Below, in pieces: positions 47,479-57,061 of a stretch of 64,000 nt of DNA. Origin of the DNA: Mycolicibacter acidiphilus (GTDB lineage Bacteria; Actinomycetota; Actinomycetes; Mycobacteriales; Mycobacteriaceae). The notes under the pieces are model-generated. The model saw nothing but the letters and a program-made list of their open reading frames with translations. It was not told the DNA's origin and ran no database searches. The stretch is taken from contig NZ_JAHCLR010000004.1 of the NCBI RefSeq assembly GCF_018455725.1, forward strand, positions 62,001-126,000, in the 5' to 3' direction. The position numbers were made by a program, and so were the translations under genes. Positions within the stretch are counted from its first letter, which is position 1; every line of letters begins with the position of its first letter.

Positions 47479-48078
47479 TCACAGCGAGGAGAACAGGCTG
47501 TTCATCCCCTCCAGCATCTCCTGATCGAAGGTGGTGAACTGGGCCGCCATGTTCTGGAACAGGTCGGAGGCGCCCAGGCCCATCGCGTTGGCCCACTTGT
47601 CCATGTCCATGCCGGCCAGCGTGATCACGTCGCACAGGCTGGTGTTGTCGGGGCCGACGGTGCCGGGCATCTCGGTCTCCAGGCTGACCACGGTCTGGAA
47701 CCATCCTTCGGCCCAGGTGCCGTAGTCCTGCCCCAAGGTGCCCAGGTTCTGCATGGCGGTACTGAGGTCGCCGCCGTACTGGGCCACCCAGTCGGAGTAG
47801 ATGCTGTTCAGCGCGTTCATCTCGCTGCCCATCTCCGTGCTCGCGGTGTTGAAGAAGTTCTCGGTGGAGGTGTTGAGGTCGGCGGCGGCCTGCGACAGCC
47901 AGGCCAGGTCCGTGGCGTCGCCGGGGGTCGCCGCGACCCCTTCGGCGGCGGTCAGGTTGATCGCCGAGATGCGTAGCGGCGCCGGCGCGTTGTGCGAGGG
48001 GTTCGCGATGACCAGGCCCGCTCCCGCGACCACCACGACGGCCAACAGGTGGTGCCCGAGTGCGCGCGATCCGATCAT
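47479..48078 (-). CDS. Exported mycobacterial protein of unknown function (199 aa)
   Basis: I do not recognise a named family. The ATG at 48078 has GGGGGAGAAAC just upstream; an open frame from 48105 has none. A signal peptide (about 1-26, LLAVVVVAGAGLVIA) is followed by a mostly helical protein with many Asn, Thr and Met residues and a single Cys near residue 148. Its opening style (a signal peptide, then APAPLRISAINLTAA) recalls small exported mycobacterial proteins and the N-terminus of the divergent repeat protein at 48399. Confidence 0.75.
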   Translation of the reverse strand: MIGSRALGHHLLAVVVVAGAGLVIANPSHNAPAPLRISAINLTAAEGVAATPGDATDLAWLSQAAADLNTSTENFFNTASTEMGSEMNALNSIYSDWVAQYGGDLSTAMQNLGTLGQDYGTWAEGWFQTVVSLETEMPGTVGPDNTSLCDVITLAGMDMDKWANAMGLGASDLFQNMAAQFTTFDQEMLEGMNSLFSSL

Positions 48079-48398
48079 TGTTTCTCCCCCAGAGTCAGTG
48101 GTCACTGCCGACAGGGGAAACCTACACCTAAATGAAAGCTTTACGGAAGTGAATATTGAGCCGAATTTAGTCGGGTTATCCGTATGTGCCGCAACGGAAG
48201 TGGCGTGTGATTCGGCTGTGATGGGCGATGTGCGAGCGAGGTGGCGTGCGGGTGGCCGTGACGTGATCGACGCCGGTCCCCGGCTGGCACATCACCTGAG
48301 GGTTGAAAAATTCGGAAATAAGACCGCACGGCCCGTGTCCGAGGGTTACTCTCAGCTTGCGTGAGATGCACATCACATTCTGACTTCAGGGAGGGATC
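48079..48398. promoter_or_regulatory. Divergent promoter region of two exported-protein genes
   Basis: This 320-bp AT-richer intergenic region lies between the genes at 48078 (minus) and 48399 (plus). I see no gene. The plus gene has an AGGGAGGGA ribosome-binding site. No clear operator is visible. Confidence 0.45.
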
Positions 48399-50627
48399 AT
48401 GCGGCAAACACTTCAGCCCTACATCACCACCGGCATCGCCGTCACCGGCGCCGTGCTGGTCGCCGTCACCCCGATCAGCCTGCCGCCGACCGCCGCCGGG
48501 CAGCTGCCCGCAGCCCAATCGGCAGCGGTGCGGCTGACCGACGCGTGGTCGGACCTGTTCACCCACACCACCGCAAACCTGACCAACATCAGCGACAACG
48601 CCGACATGACCGCGATCACGAAGGTGTTCGGCGAGCTCTTCACCAACCCGCTCGGCGTGTTCAAGGCGCTCACCGACATCACCCCGACCGTCAGCACCGA
48701 CCTCACGCCGCTGCCCGCAACCGTCACGGTGCAACTGCCGCCGGCGCTGGAACTGCTGATCGCCAACCTCGGGTCACAGGTGGTCACCGCGAACGCGCTG
48801 CACAGCGTGCTCGGCGACCTCGGCAACCCGGCCACCGCCGGCACCGCGTTGCTGGAGGGGCCGGCGACCGTTATGGACGCCTACCTCAACGGCGCGCAGA
48901 ACGTCAGCCTGCTCGGCGGCATCATCAACGTCCCGGTGCTCAACGGGATCCTCGCGCCGGAGTCGAACCTCACCGTCGATCTCAACCTGACCAAGCTGCT
49001 CGACCTGCTCGGGCTGAACAACCTGACGAACCTGAACCTGAGCGGACTGCTGGATCAACTCAACCTGGGGAACATCACGCTGGGCAGCCTGCTCAGCGAC
49101 CTGGGGATCAGCGGCGACGGGCTGGGTGACCTGCTGAAGGCTGGCACCGGCATCACCAGCCTCGGTGGGCTGCTGAACCTGCTCGGCCTCGACAATCTCG
49201 GGTCCGGAAACGCGATCACCCTGGGTCTGACCAACATCCTGCACGGCTTGGGCCTCGACACGAACGTCGACCTGAACAACCTGCCGCTCAGCAGCGTGCT
49301 GAGCGCGTTCGGCATCGATCCGAGCAAGCTGCTGTCCCCGGCCAGCCTGCTGGGACTGGTGGGGCTGGACCCGTCGAATACGGTGTCGCCGACCATGCTC
49401 AACAGCCTGCTCGGCTCACTGGGGCTCGACCCAACCGGCGGTGTGTCAGGCGGGGTGGTGAACAGTCTGTTGAGCTCGCTGGGACTGGACCCGACGAGCG
49501 CGATCTCGACGAGTACGGTGACCAACCTGCTGACCTCCCTGGGCCTGGATTCCAACAGCACGCTGACGCCGAGCGTGATCAACAGCCTGCTGGGCGCGCT
49601 GGGTCTCGACCCCAGTACGGCGCTGTCGACGTCGGTGCTCAACGGGTTGCTCACTTCGCTGGGGCTGGACCCGACGAACACGGTGTCGGCCGACTCGCTG
49701 CTCAGCCTGCTCGGACTGGGGACAGGTGACGCGCTACCCGGCGGCGGCAGCGTGGTCAGCTTGTTGACCTCGGCTTTGGAAGGCGTACTCAAGGCCTTCG
49801 GTGTACCGCTGAACGCCGTGGTGACGACTGCGCTCAATACCCTTGTCGCCGCCGTCAGCACCCTGCTGCCCAGCACCGCGCCGAGCATCGGCGGCCTACT
49901 GGACGGCCTGTTCAACGCACTGGGTATCACCCCGCACAATCTGGGGCTCGGCAACCTGCTCGGTGACCTCGGACTCAACACGAACGGACTGACGATCGGC
50001 AGCCTGCTGAATGATCTCGGACTCTCCGGTACCGGCACGACGATCGGTGACCTGCTCGGGCATCTGGGACTGAACGGCAGTGGTTTGACCGTCGGCGATC
50101 TACTCAACGACCTGGGCTCGACGCCCGGCGGATTGACCATCGGCGGACTGCTCGGTGACCTCGGTCTGAACGGCAACAGCCTGACGGTCGGCGGTCTGCT
50201 GGGTGACCTGGGCTTGTCCGGTAAGGACCTGTCTCTGGGCGGTCTGCTCGGTGATCTGGGCATCGCTCCGGGCCAGAACCTGAGCGTCGGGGGGGTGCTG
50301 GAGGCACTGGGCTTCGCGCCGTCGACCGGTGATCTGACGCTGGGTGGCCTGCTCAACGATCTGGGCAACCCGTTCGGCAGCCTGGGCATCACCGGCCTGC
50401 TGAACGGGCTGAACCTGGGTGATCTCGTCAACGATCTGGGCCTGTCGAAGCTGCCGCTGGACCTGTCCGGCCTGGTCGGGGATCTCAGCAACCTGAACCT
50501 GGGCGACCTGCTCAAGGACCTGCTGCCGAACCTCGACCTGGCGCACGTCAGCGTCGGCTCGTTCGGCGGTGCGCTCACGGAGTTGGTGGACACCGTCCCG
50601 CAGCAGATCGTCAACGCGCTGAGTTGA
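48399..50627 (+). CDS. Exported Leu/Gly-rich repeat protein, predicted solenoid (742 aa)
   Basis: The protein has a signal peptide (about 1-33) and then a mycobacterial exported-protein N-domain (RLTDAWSDLFTHTTANLTNI). After this comes a Leu/Gly/Asn/Asp-rich body. Six 20-residue repeats (about residues 313-440; pattern LLxSLGLDPxxxxSxxVxxx) and nine or ten 16-residue repeats (about 514-668; pattern TIGGLLGDLGLxGxxL) are visible. No membrane anchor or catalytic motif is seen. The regular GLLxDLG units suggest a solenoid for the cell surface or secretion. I know no gene name; related low-complexity proteins occur in non-tuberculous mycobacteria. Confidence 0.8.
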   Translation: MRQTLQPYITTGIAVTGAVLVAVTPISLPPTAAGQLPAAQSAAVRLTDAWSDLFTHTTANLTNISDNADMTAITKVFGELFTNPLGVFKALTDITPTVSTDLTPLPATVTVQLPPALELLIANLGSQVVTANALHSVLGDLGNPATAGTALLEGPATVMDAYLNGAQNVSLLGGIINVPVLNGILAPESNLTVDLNLTKLLDLLGLNNLTNLNLSGLLDQLNLGNITLGSLLSDLGISGDGLGDLLKAGTGITSLGGLLNLLGLDNLGSGNAITLGLTNILHGLGLDTNVDLNNLPLSSVLSAFGIDPSKLLSPASLLGLVGLDPSNTVSPTMLNSLLGSLGLDPTGGVSGGVVNSLLSSLGLDPTSAISTSTVTNLLTSLGLDSNSTLTPSVINSLLGALGLDPSTALSTSVLNGLLTSLGLDPTNTVSADSLLSLLGLGTGDALPGGGSVVSLLTSALEGVLKAFGVPLNAVVTTALNTLVAAVSTLLPSTAPSIGGLLDGLFNALGITPHNLGLGNLLGDLGLNTNGLTIGSLLNDLGLSGTGTTIGDLLGHLGLNGSGLTVGDLLNDLGSTPGGLTIGGLLGDLGLNGNSLTVGGLLGDLGLSGKDLSLGGLLGDLGIAPGQNLSVGGVLEALGFAPSTGDLTLGGLLNDLGNPFGSLGITGLLNGLNLGDLVNDLGLSKLPLDLSGLVGDLSNLNLGDLLKDLLPNLDLAHVSVGSFGGALTELVDTVPQQIVNALS
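49338..49720 (+). repeat. 60-bp in-frame repeats (20-residue units)
   Basis: About six units, each with LL at position 4-5 and GLD or GLDP at 9-12, are spaced exactly 60 nt (for example AACAGCCTGCT at 49401 and AACAGTCTGTT at 49461). DNA copies have diverged at third positions, so the repeat is kept at the protein level. Confidence 0.85.
49942..50405 (+). repeat. 48-bp in-frame repeats (16-residue units)
   Basis: Nine to ten units of the type TIGGLLGDLGLNGNSL lie in a row, with length variants of 17-18 residues near the end. They differ in period from the upstream 20-residue array, so the gene holds two separate expansions. Confidence 0.85.
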
Positions 50628-50633
50628 TTCCGC

Positions 50634-52838
50634 TCAGCTCAGCAGCGTGGTCAGCGCCGAAGCCAGGTCGGGGGAGTTGGCACTCGTCAGGTTCTGGTAG
50701 GCGCCGCCGGACAACTGCGCCACCGACTGCCAGGTGGCCCGGTCCGGGTCACTGCCGAAGTCGATGACGTTGACGGCGATCGGGCGCTGCGGGTCGAACG
50801 CGCCGCGGATGTAATCCTGCAGTCCCGGGCCGTCCAGGGTGCGGTCGGTGTGCGGGCCGGCGGTGATCACCAGGATCGAATTGTTCTGGCCCTCACGGTA
50901 TTCGGCCAGTGCCTGGGTGTAGAGCATGCGCAGGGTGGTGAACGACACCGCACCGCCGGACACCGAGCTCAGGTCGTCCAACTTGCCGGTCAGCGTCTTG
51001 GAGCGGGGCTCGCCGTTGACCTGGTCGTCCAGCGGGCCGGACGACACCACACTGCGGCCCTCGGTGCCGTCGAACGTCCACAGGCCGACCGCGGACGTCG
51101 GCGGCAGCGCCGCGATCCGATGGTCCAGAGCGGCGATCACATGCGCCAGCCGGCTCTTGCCGCCCTCGGTGGTGGTCATGGACTGGTCGAGCATGATCGT
51201 CACGGCCGAACTGCCGCCCAGCGTGGTCAGCGCATTGGCCAGCGTCGCCCGCACGGCGTCATCACCGACCGCCAGCGTCGACGACACTGGCGGGAAGCCG
51301 GTGACGTCACTGTTCGGCGGCTTGACGCCCTCCACCCGGAACCCGGCCTTGGCCAGCTCGGCCAGCTGGTCGGGCTTGCGAGCGAACCGGGCGAATTCGC
51401 TGGCGGCGCTGACCTGCTCCTGCGACAGCCAGGAACCGGCGAGCAGCACGGTCGGATAGTCGGCGACCGGAACCGGCCCCGGCGGCAGCCAGGAGCCCAG
51501 GGCGCCGGCCGGGTCGGACAGCGACTCGCCCCGGGTGAACAGCTGCTGCTCGGTGGTGACCACCGCGTGCACCGGGTTCTCCGCCGGATTGCCCGTTCGC
51601 AGCAGCACGTTCAGTGCCTCGGCCAGCGAACTGTCCACCAGTTTCGGCTGCGCGCCGGCGAGCTTGTGCACGGCGCCGGCGCCGTCGGTGACGGGTGCGC
51701 CCTTCGGTGCGGACGCCGCCGCCACCGCCTCACCGGCCAGGAACGCCGCGTCGCCGTTGCCGTCGATCGGCAGCGCCAGGCGCAACGGCCCCCAGCCGGG
51801 CAGGCCCAGCGGGCCGAGCGCGTCGGGGTCGGTCTGCAGGTCCGGCAGCGTCCCCCAATTCTGCTTCTGCAGAGCCGTTTTGAGCTCCGGTCGGATCGCC
51901 AGCAGGACCGGGGAGGTGACCAGCGACCGGCTGTCGCTGACAGTCTCCTGACCGGCGACGGACTGCAGGCGGGCCACCGAGATCGAACTGCCGGGGATCC
52001 ACAGCGCCGGCCGCTCACCGAGTTGCGCGGGCCAGTCGCCGATGAAACCGCCGACGACCGCATCGGAGTCGACGGGTTTGACCTGCACCGACACGCAGCG
52101 ATCGCCCACCGGCTTGGCGGACTTGTTGAACCGCTCGGCCAGTCCCTGCACGTGATCGGAGATCGACGGGTCGGCGACGACGGCGACGGTCAAGCCACCT
52201 TCGGCGCAGTTGCCCGCGGCGTCGGCGGACCGGTGCGACAGCGAATGGCCGAAGAAGCGCCACAGGATCACGGTCCCGACCACGGCGATCACCGTGACCA
52301 GCGCGGCGATCACCCCGACGCTGACACCGCGCCGGCCGTCGACGCTGCGGTGCCGGCGCCACAGGTTCAGGTCGCGGTGGTCGCCGCGGGGTTCATCCGG
52401 CTGCTCCGCATCGGTGTCGAACCCACCGATCGCACCGAACGGGCCGGTGCGATACCGCGATTCGTCGTTGTCGTGCCCACTGCGACGGATGTACTGGGCG
52501 GGATCGGCGGCCCAGCGACCGCTGTCGGTGCGGTCACGCGGCCTGCGGTCACCCGGCCCGCGGTCGGCGTACCCGTCGTCGGCCCCCTGGTCGAGGTAGC
52601 CGTCGTCGCCGTAGTCATCGTCGGCATACCCGCCGTCGGCGTAGCCGTCCCGGCCGTCGTAGCCATCGCCGTCGAACCGCTCGTCGGCGTAGTCGTCGTG
52701 CTCGAAACGGCCGGGGTAGCCGCCATCCCGGTAGCCGTGCTGGTCGGCGTAGCCATCGTCGAAGCGGCCCGAAGTCGGCTCCGGGCCGGCGTCGAACGAC
52801 TCGTCGTCGTCCGGACCGGGAAAGCTGTGCCTACCCAA
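50634..52838 (-). CDS. Membrane-anchored protein with solute-binding-like and VWA domains (Rv1836c-like)
   Basis: This 734-residue protein starts with an Asp/Gly/Tyr-rich cytosolic region (about 1-115) with repeated GYADxGY-type units. One membrane helix (about 174-196) and a periplasmic solute-binding-like part follow, then a C-terminal von Willebrand A domain (about 560-725). Its metal site reads DQSMT, not the classical DxSxS. The TTG start at 52838 has GAGAGGA upstream and yields the MGRHS N-terminus of the family. The acidic repeat region makes it longer than the 677-residue homologue. Function is unknown. Confidence 0.9.
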   Translation of the reverse strand: MGRHSFPGPDDDESFDAGPEPTSGRFDDGYADQHGYRDGGYPGRFEHDDYADERFDGDGYDGRDGYADGGYADDDYGDDGYLDQGADDGYADRGPGDRRPRDRTDSGRWAADPAQYIRRSGHDNDESRYRTGPFGAIGGFDTDAEQPDEPRGDHRDLNLWRRHRSVDGRRGVSVGVIAALVTVIAVVGTVILWRFFGHSLSHRSADAAGNCAEGGLTVAVVADPSISDHVQGLAERFNKSAKPVGDRCVSVQVKPVDSDAVVGGFIGDWPAQLGERPALWIPGSSISVARLQSVAGQETVSDSRSLVTSPVLLAIRPELKTALQKQNWGTLPDLQTDPDALGPLGLPGWGPLRLALPIDGNGDAAFLAGEAVAAASAPKGAPVTDGAGAVHKLAGAQPKLVDSSLAEALNVLLRTGNPAENPVHAVVTTEQQLFTRGESLSDPAGALGSWLPPGPVPVADYPTVLLAGSWLSQEQVSAASEFARFARKPDQLAELAKAGFRVEGVKPPNSDVTGFPPVSSTLAVGDDAVRATLANALTTLGGSSAVTIMLDQSMTTTEGGKSRLAHVIAALDHRIAALPPTSAVGLWTFDGTEGRSVVSSGPLDDQVNGEPRSKTLTGKLDDLSSVSGGAVSFTTLRMLYTQALAEYREGQNNSILVITAGPHTDRTLDGPGLQDYIRGAFDPQRPIAVNVIDFGSDPDRATWQSVAQLSGGAYQNLTSANSPDLASALTTLLS

Positions 52839-52913
52839 GAGTGCGTCCTCTCCGCTTGGTCAGCTGTCCGGCTACGGCGATCTTGAAACGACGATCTTCG
52901 AACCAATCGGAGT

Positions 52914-55103
52914 CTAGAGGCCGGCCCGGGCCTTGAACTCACGACGACGCCGGTGCAGGATCGGCTCGGTGTAACCGTTGGGCTGCGTCGTCCCGGACAG
53001 GATCAGCTCCTGCGCCGCGGCGAACGCGATGCTGCCGTCGAAATCCGGTGCCATCGGCAGGTATTCGGCGTCGTCGGCGTTCTGCCGGTCGACCACCGGG
53101 GCCATCCGCTCCAGGCTGGACCGCACATCGTCCTCGGTGATCACACCGTGCCGCAACCAGTTTGCCAGCAGCTGGCTCGAGATGCGCAGCGTCGCACGGT
53201 CTTCCATCAGCGCGATGTCGTGGATGTCGGGCACCTTCGAGCAGCCGACGCCCTGGTCCACCCAGCGCACCACGTAGCCCAGAATCGACTGGCAGTTGTT
53301 GTCGACCTCTTCGCGGATCTCGTCCGATGCCCAGGCCAGGCCCTCCGACAGCGGGATGGTCAGCAGCTGGTCGAGTGACGCGCGCTTCTTACCGGCCAGT
53401 TCGGACTGCACCGCGAACACATCGACCAGGTGGTAGTGCATCGCGTGCAGGGTCGCCGCGGTGGGCGAGGGCACCCAGGCGGTGCTCGCGCCGGCGCGCG
53501 GCTGGCCGATCTTCTGGGTGACCATGTCGGCCATCAGATCGGTCATCGCCCACATGCCCTTGCCGATCTGCGCGTGCCCGGTCAGCCCGGTCGCCAGTCC
53601 GACGTCGACGTTGTTGTCCTCGTAGGCCAGAATCCACGGCTGGCTCTTCATGGTGCCCTTGCGCACCATCGGCCCGGCCTCCATCGAGGTGTGGATCTCG
53701 TCGCCGGTGCGGTCCAGGAAGCCGGTGTTGATGAACACCACCCGGTCGGATGCGGCCTTGATGCACGCCTTGAGGTTGACGGTGGTGCGGCGCTCCTCGT
53801 CCATGATGCCGACCTTGAGGGTGGCCGCCGGCAGACCCAGCACCTCCTCGACCCGACCGAACAGCTCCGCGGTGAACGCCACCTCGTCGGGGCCGTGCAT
53901 CTTGGGCTTGACGATGTAGATCGACCCGGTGCGGCTGTTGAGCAGCGGCCCGTTGCCGTCGCCGCCATTGAGGCCGTGCATGCCGATCAGCCCGGTGAAC
54001 AGCGCGTCCTGAATGCCCTCGGGCACCTCGGTACCGTCGGCGAAGACAATGGCGTCGTTGGTCATCAGGTGACCGACGTTGCGGACGAACATCAGGCTGC
54101 GGCCGGGCAGCACGACGGTGCCCGCACCGTCGGGGGAGGTGAACTCGCGGTCCGCGTGCAGCGTCCGGGTGAAGCTCTTGCCGCCCTTGCTGACCTCCTC
54201 GGCGAGGTCGCCGCGGTTCAGGCCCAGCCAGTTGCGGTAACCCAGCACCTTGTCGTCGGCGTCGACGGCGGTCACCGAGTCCTCGAAGTCCATGATCGTG
54301 GTGACCGCCGACTCCAGCACCACGTCCTTGATCCCGGCGGCGTCGGTCGCGCCGATCGGCGACTCCGGGTCGATCAGGATCTCGGCGTGCAGCCCGTGGT
54401 GCACCAGCAGCACCGACGCCGGCGACTCGGCGGCACCGGTGTAGCCGACGAACTCCGCAGGCGACGCGACCGAGGTCTCCAGCCCGTCGGCCAGAGTGAT
54501 GACCAGTGCACCGTCGCGCACCGCGAAACCGGTGACCTCGGTCCAGGAACCGTTGGCCAGCGGCAGTCCGTCGTCGAGGAACTTGCGGGCGTAAGCGATC
54601 ACCTTGTCGCCGCGGATCTTGTTGTACCCGGAACCCTTTTCGGCGCCGTCCTCTTCGGAGATGACGTCGGTGCCGTACAGCGCGTCGTACAGCGACCCCC
54701 ACCGGGCGTTGGCGGCGTTGAGCGCGAACCGGGCGTTGAGCACCGGGACGACCAGCTGCGGACCGGCCTGCCGGGCGATCTCGTCGTCGACGTTGGCGGT
54801 GGTGACTGCGAAGTCGGCCGGTTCGGGCTGCAGATAGCCGATCTCGGTGAGGAACTCGCGGTAGGCCTCGGCGTCCAGTGGCGCGATCACCCGCTGGCGG
54901 TGCCACCGGTCGATCTGCGCCTGCAGGTCGTCACGGCGGTCGAGCAGGTCCCGGTTCTTCGGCGCCAGGTCGGTGACGACCTTGTCCACGCCCGCCCAGA
55001 AGCTGTCCGGGTCGACGCCGGTGCCCGGCAATGCCTCGTCGGTCACGAAGTCGTACAGGACCTGAGCGACCTCAAGATTGCCTATTGACACGCGGTTAGT
55101 CAT
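52914..55103 (-). CDS. glcB: Malate synthase G
   Basis: GlcB condenses glyoxylate with acetyl-CoA to malate in the glyoxylate shunt. The protein is 729 residues (741 in M. tuberculosis). Family blocks such as [20 protein letters not shown] and [18 protein letters not shown] are present. Cys619-type catalytic-loop residues ([20 protein letters not shown]) lie near the C-terminus. The ATG at 55103 has GGAGG upstream, inside the preceding gene, so a shared transcript is likely. Confidence 0.97.
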   Translation of the reverse strand: MTNRVSIGNLEVAQVLYDFVTDEALPGTGVDPDSFWAGVDKVVTDLAPKNRDLLDRRDDLQAQIDRWHRQRVIAPLDAEAYREFLTEIGYLQPEPADFAVTTANVDDEIARQAGPQLVVPVLNARFALNAANARWGSLYDALYGTDVISEEDGAEKGSGYNKIRGDKVIAYARKFLDDGLPLANGSWTEVTGFAVRDGALVITLADGLETSVASPAEFVGYTGAAESPASVLLVHHGLHAEILIDPESPIGATDAAGIKDVVLESAVTTIMDFEDSVTAVDADDKVLGYRNWLGLNRGDLAEEVSKGGKSFTRTLHADREFTSPDGAGTVVLPGRSLMFVRNVGHLMTNDAIVFADGTEVPEGIQDALFTGLIGMHGLNGGDGNGPLLNSRTGSIYIVKPKMHGPDEVAFTAELFGRVEEVLGLPAATLKVGIMDEERRTTVNLKACIKAASDRVVFINTGFLDRTGDEIHTSMEAGPMVRKGTMKSQPWILAYEDNNVDVGLATGLTGHAQIGKGMWAMTDLMADMVTQKIGQPRAGASTAWVPSPTAATLHAMHYHLVDVFAVQSELAGKKRASLDQLLTIPLSEGLAWASDEIREEVDNNCQSILGYVVRWVDQGVGCSKVPDIHDIALMEDRATLRISSQLLANWLRHGVITEDDVRSSLERMAPVVDRQNADDAEYLPMAPDFDGSIAFAAAQELILSGTTQPNGYTEPILHRRRREFKARAGL

Positions 55104-56013
55104 CTGTTCCTCCCTCACTGGCAGTGCACCACCTTACCGGCTGAGCGCGGCGTTCCCCGCACGCAACAGTCCCCAACAGCAGGTCACACCGCTCCAGCAA
55201 TGCTGCCCGCAGCGGAGCGGCGCGGTCGGCGATGACACTCTGGCACCGCACATATTCTGCGCGCCCGGTGGGCGATTCGATGGCGATCGGCGCATAACCG
55301 TACCCGGTCAAGTCGTACGGGCTGGCCCGCATGTCCACCTCACGGGCCGCGGCGGCCAACTCCAGGCAGTCCAGCAGCAGGTCGGAGTCGATCAGCGGGC
55401 TCAGCTTCAGGCACCACTTGAACAGATCCATGTTGGCGTGCAGGCAGCCGGGCTGCTCCGACGCGACCTGTGTCTCCCGATGCAGCGCGGTCGCATTGCG
55501 GGGCGCCGCTGCCGTGGTGAAGAACCGGAACGCATCGAAATGTGTGCAGCGTAACGGGGTTGCCTCCACCACACCGTCGATCTCGGCGCCGCTCAGCCGC
55601 AGCGGAACGTGACTGTGCCGGGCGGTGTCACTGCGGTAGACCATCGCCCACTCGTGCAGTCCGAAACAGTTCAGCTGCGCCGGCCGGCCGGCGGTCGCCC
55701 GCAGCAGTCCCGCCACGAACTTCACCGTGCCCAGCCGGGTTTTCAGGAAGGCCTCGTCGACCCCGACCCGCCCGTCGGCGACCGTGTACCCGCGACGGTC
55801 GCCGTACTCGCGCACCGCCGCGGCGCCGGCGAGCGCCACGCCGAACCCGGGATGCCAGCAGCGCAACTGTCCCGGGCGCAGGCCGTAGTAGCTGAACAGG
55901 AACTCCGGCACCGGGTCCCCGGCGGTGATCCGCGTCAGGTGCGGTTCCAGGAAGGCGTCCAGCCGCTGCCGGTAGGCCGCGGACCGGGCCTGCCAGCCGC
56001 TCAGCTCAGACAC
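55096..56013 (-). CDS. Conserved actinobacterial protein, often labelled 3-methyladenine DNA glycosylase
   Basis: This 305-residue protein starts at GTG 56013 ([20 protein letters not shown]). Its conserved blocks are [42 protein letters not shown] and [15 protein letters not shown]. Homologues are annotated as 3-methyladenine DNA glycosylases, but I see no helix-hairpin-helix DNA-glycosylase signature, so the function is open. It overlaps the CNNM gene by 8 nt and glcB by 8 nt, and its 3' end contains the glcB ribosome-binding site. Confidence 0.8.
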   Translation of the reverse strand: MSELSGWQARSAAYRQRLDAFLEPHLTRITAGDPVPEFLFSYYGLRPGQLRCWHPGFGVALAGAAAVREYGDRRGYTVADGRVGVDEAFLKTRLGTVKFVAGLLRATAGRPAQLNCFGLHEWAMVYRSDTARHSHVPLRLSGAEIDGVVEATPLRCTHFDAFRFFTTAAAPRNATALHRETQVASEQPGCLHANMDLFKWCLKLSPLIDSDLLLDCLELAAAAREVDMRASPYDLTGYGYAPIAIESPTGRAEYVRCQSVIADRAAPLRAALLERCDLLLGTVACGERRAQPVRWCTASEGGTDD

Positions 56014-57061
56014 GCTGGGCACCGTCGCGCACCGTGCCCACCACGTCCTCCACCAGGTCCTCCAGGGCGACCAGCGCCACCACCCGGCCATCGGCGACCG
56101 CCAGCGCCAGATGGCTGTCGCTGCGCCGCAGCCGGGGCAGCGCGTCGGCCAGCGCCATCGCCGCCGGGATGCGCGGCAGCGGGCGCACCGCGGCGACGTC
56201 GACGACCGCATCCGGCCCGGCGCCGCTCTCGCTGAGCGGCAGGACGTCCTTGATGTGCAGGTAGCCGACGAACTCGGCGCCGTCGACCACCGGGAACCGT
56301 GAGTAGCCGGTCGCGTCGAGCGCCGCCTCGACCGCACCGAGGGTGGGGCCGAGCCCGGGGGCGGCGGCCGGAACCGCGCTGATGTCGCCGACGGGCACGG
56401 CGACGTCGGCCACCGTGCGGGTGCGGATCTGCAGGGTGCGGGTCAGCCGGGTGTACTCCTCGACGTCCAGCAGCCCCGCCGAGACCGATTCGGCGATCAT
56501 CTCGCTCAATTCCACCGTCGAGACGGTGACCTCCAGTTCGTCCTTGGGCTGCACCCGCAGGGCGCGCACGATGACGTGCGTGCACCAGTTGTAGAACGCG
56601 ATGAACGGCCGGGCGGCCGCCATGTAGACCAGGTACGGGGGGATCAGCAGCATCGCCGCGGTCTCCGGGCCGGCCAGCGTGATGTTCTTGGGCACCATCT
56701 CGCCGAACAGCACATGCAGGGTGACCACCACGGCCAGGGCGACGACGAACGCCGCCGTGTGCAGCAGCGGGTCGGGGACACCCAGCCAGGAGAACGGGTC
56801 CTGCAGCAGGTCGGCCACCGCCGGCTCCCCGATCCGGCCGAGCAGGATCGAGCAGACCGTGACCCCGAGCTGAAAGCCGGCCAGCATCAGCGGCAACTGC
56901 TCACCGGCCCGGATCACGGTCACCGCGCTGCGCCGGCCCTCCTCGGCCAGCGCCTCCAGCCGGTCGCGACGGGCGGAGATCAGCGAGAACTCCGCGCCGA
57001 CGAAGAACCCGTTCCCGGCGATCAGCAGCACCGTCAGCACCACGTCGAGCAGATCAGTCAT
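56006..57061 (-). CDS. CNNM/CorB-type membrane protein with CBS pair (Rv1841c-like)
   Basis: This 351-residue DUF21 (CNNM/CorB) protein has three to four membrane helices (about 4-24, 52-76, 98-121 and 131-150) and then two CBS domains (about 210-345). It lacks a C-terminal CorC/HlyC domain. The family is linked to Mg2+/Co2+ efflux or divalent-metal handling. It overlaps its larger paralogue upstream by 8 nt. Confidence 0.92.
   Translation of the reverse strand: MTDLLDVVLTVLLIAGNGFFVGAEFSLISARRDRLEALAEEGRRSAVTVIRAGEQLPLMLAGFQLGVTVCSILLGRIGEPAVADLLQDPFSWLGVPDPLLHTAAFVVALAVVVTLHVLFGEMVPKNITLAGPETAAMLLIPPYLVYMAAARPFIAFYNWCTHVIVRALRVQPKDELEVTVSTVELSEMIAESVSAGLLDVEEYTRLTRTLQIRTRTVADVAVPVGDISAVPAAAPGLGPTLGAVEAALDATGYSRFPVVDGAEFVGYLHIKDVLPLSESGAGPDAVVDVAAVRPLPRIPAAMALADALPRLRRSDSHLALAVADGRVVALVALEDLVEDVVGTVRDGAQRV

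Noticed and set aside
49338-50405. CRISPR-like array
   Set aside because: Repeats are in frame, diverged at third positions and without spacers. They encode a protein repeat.
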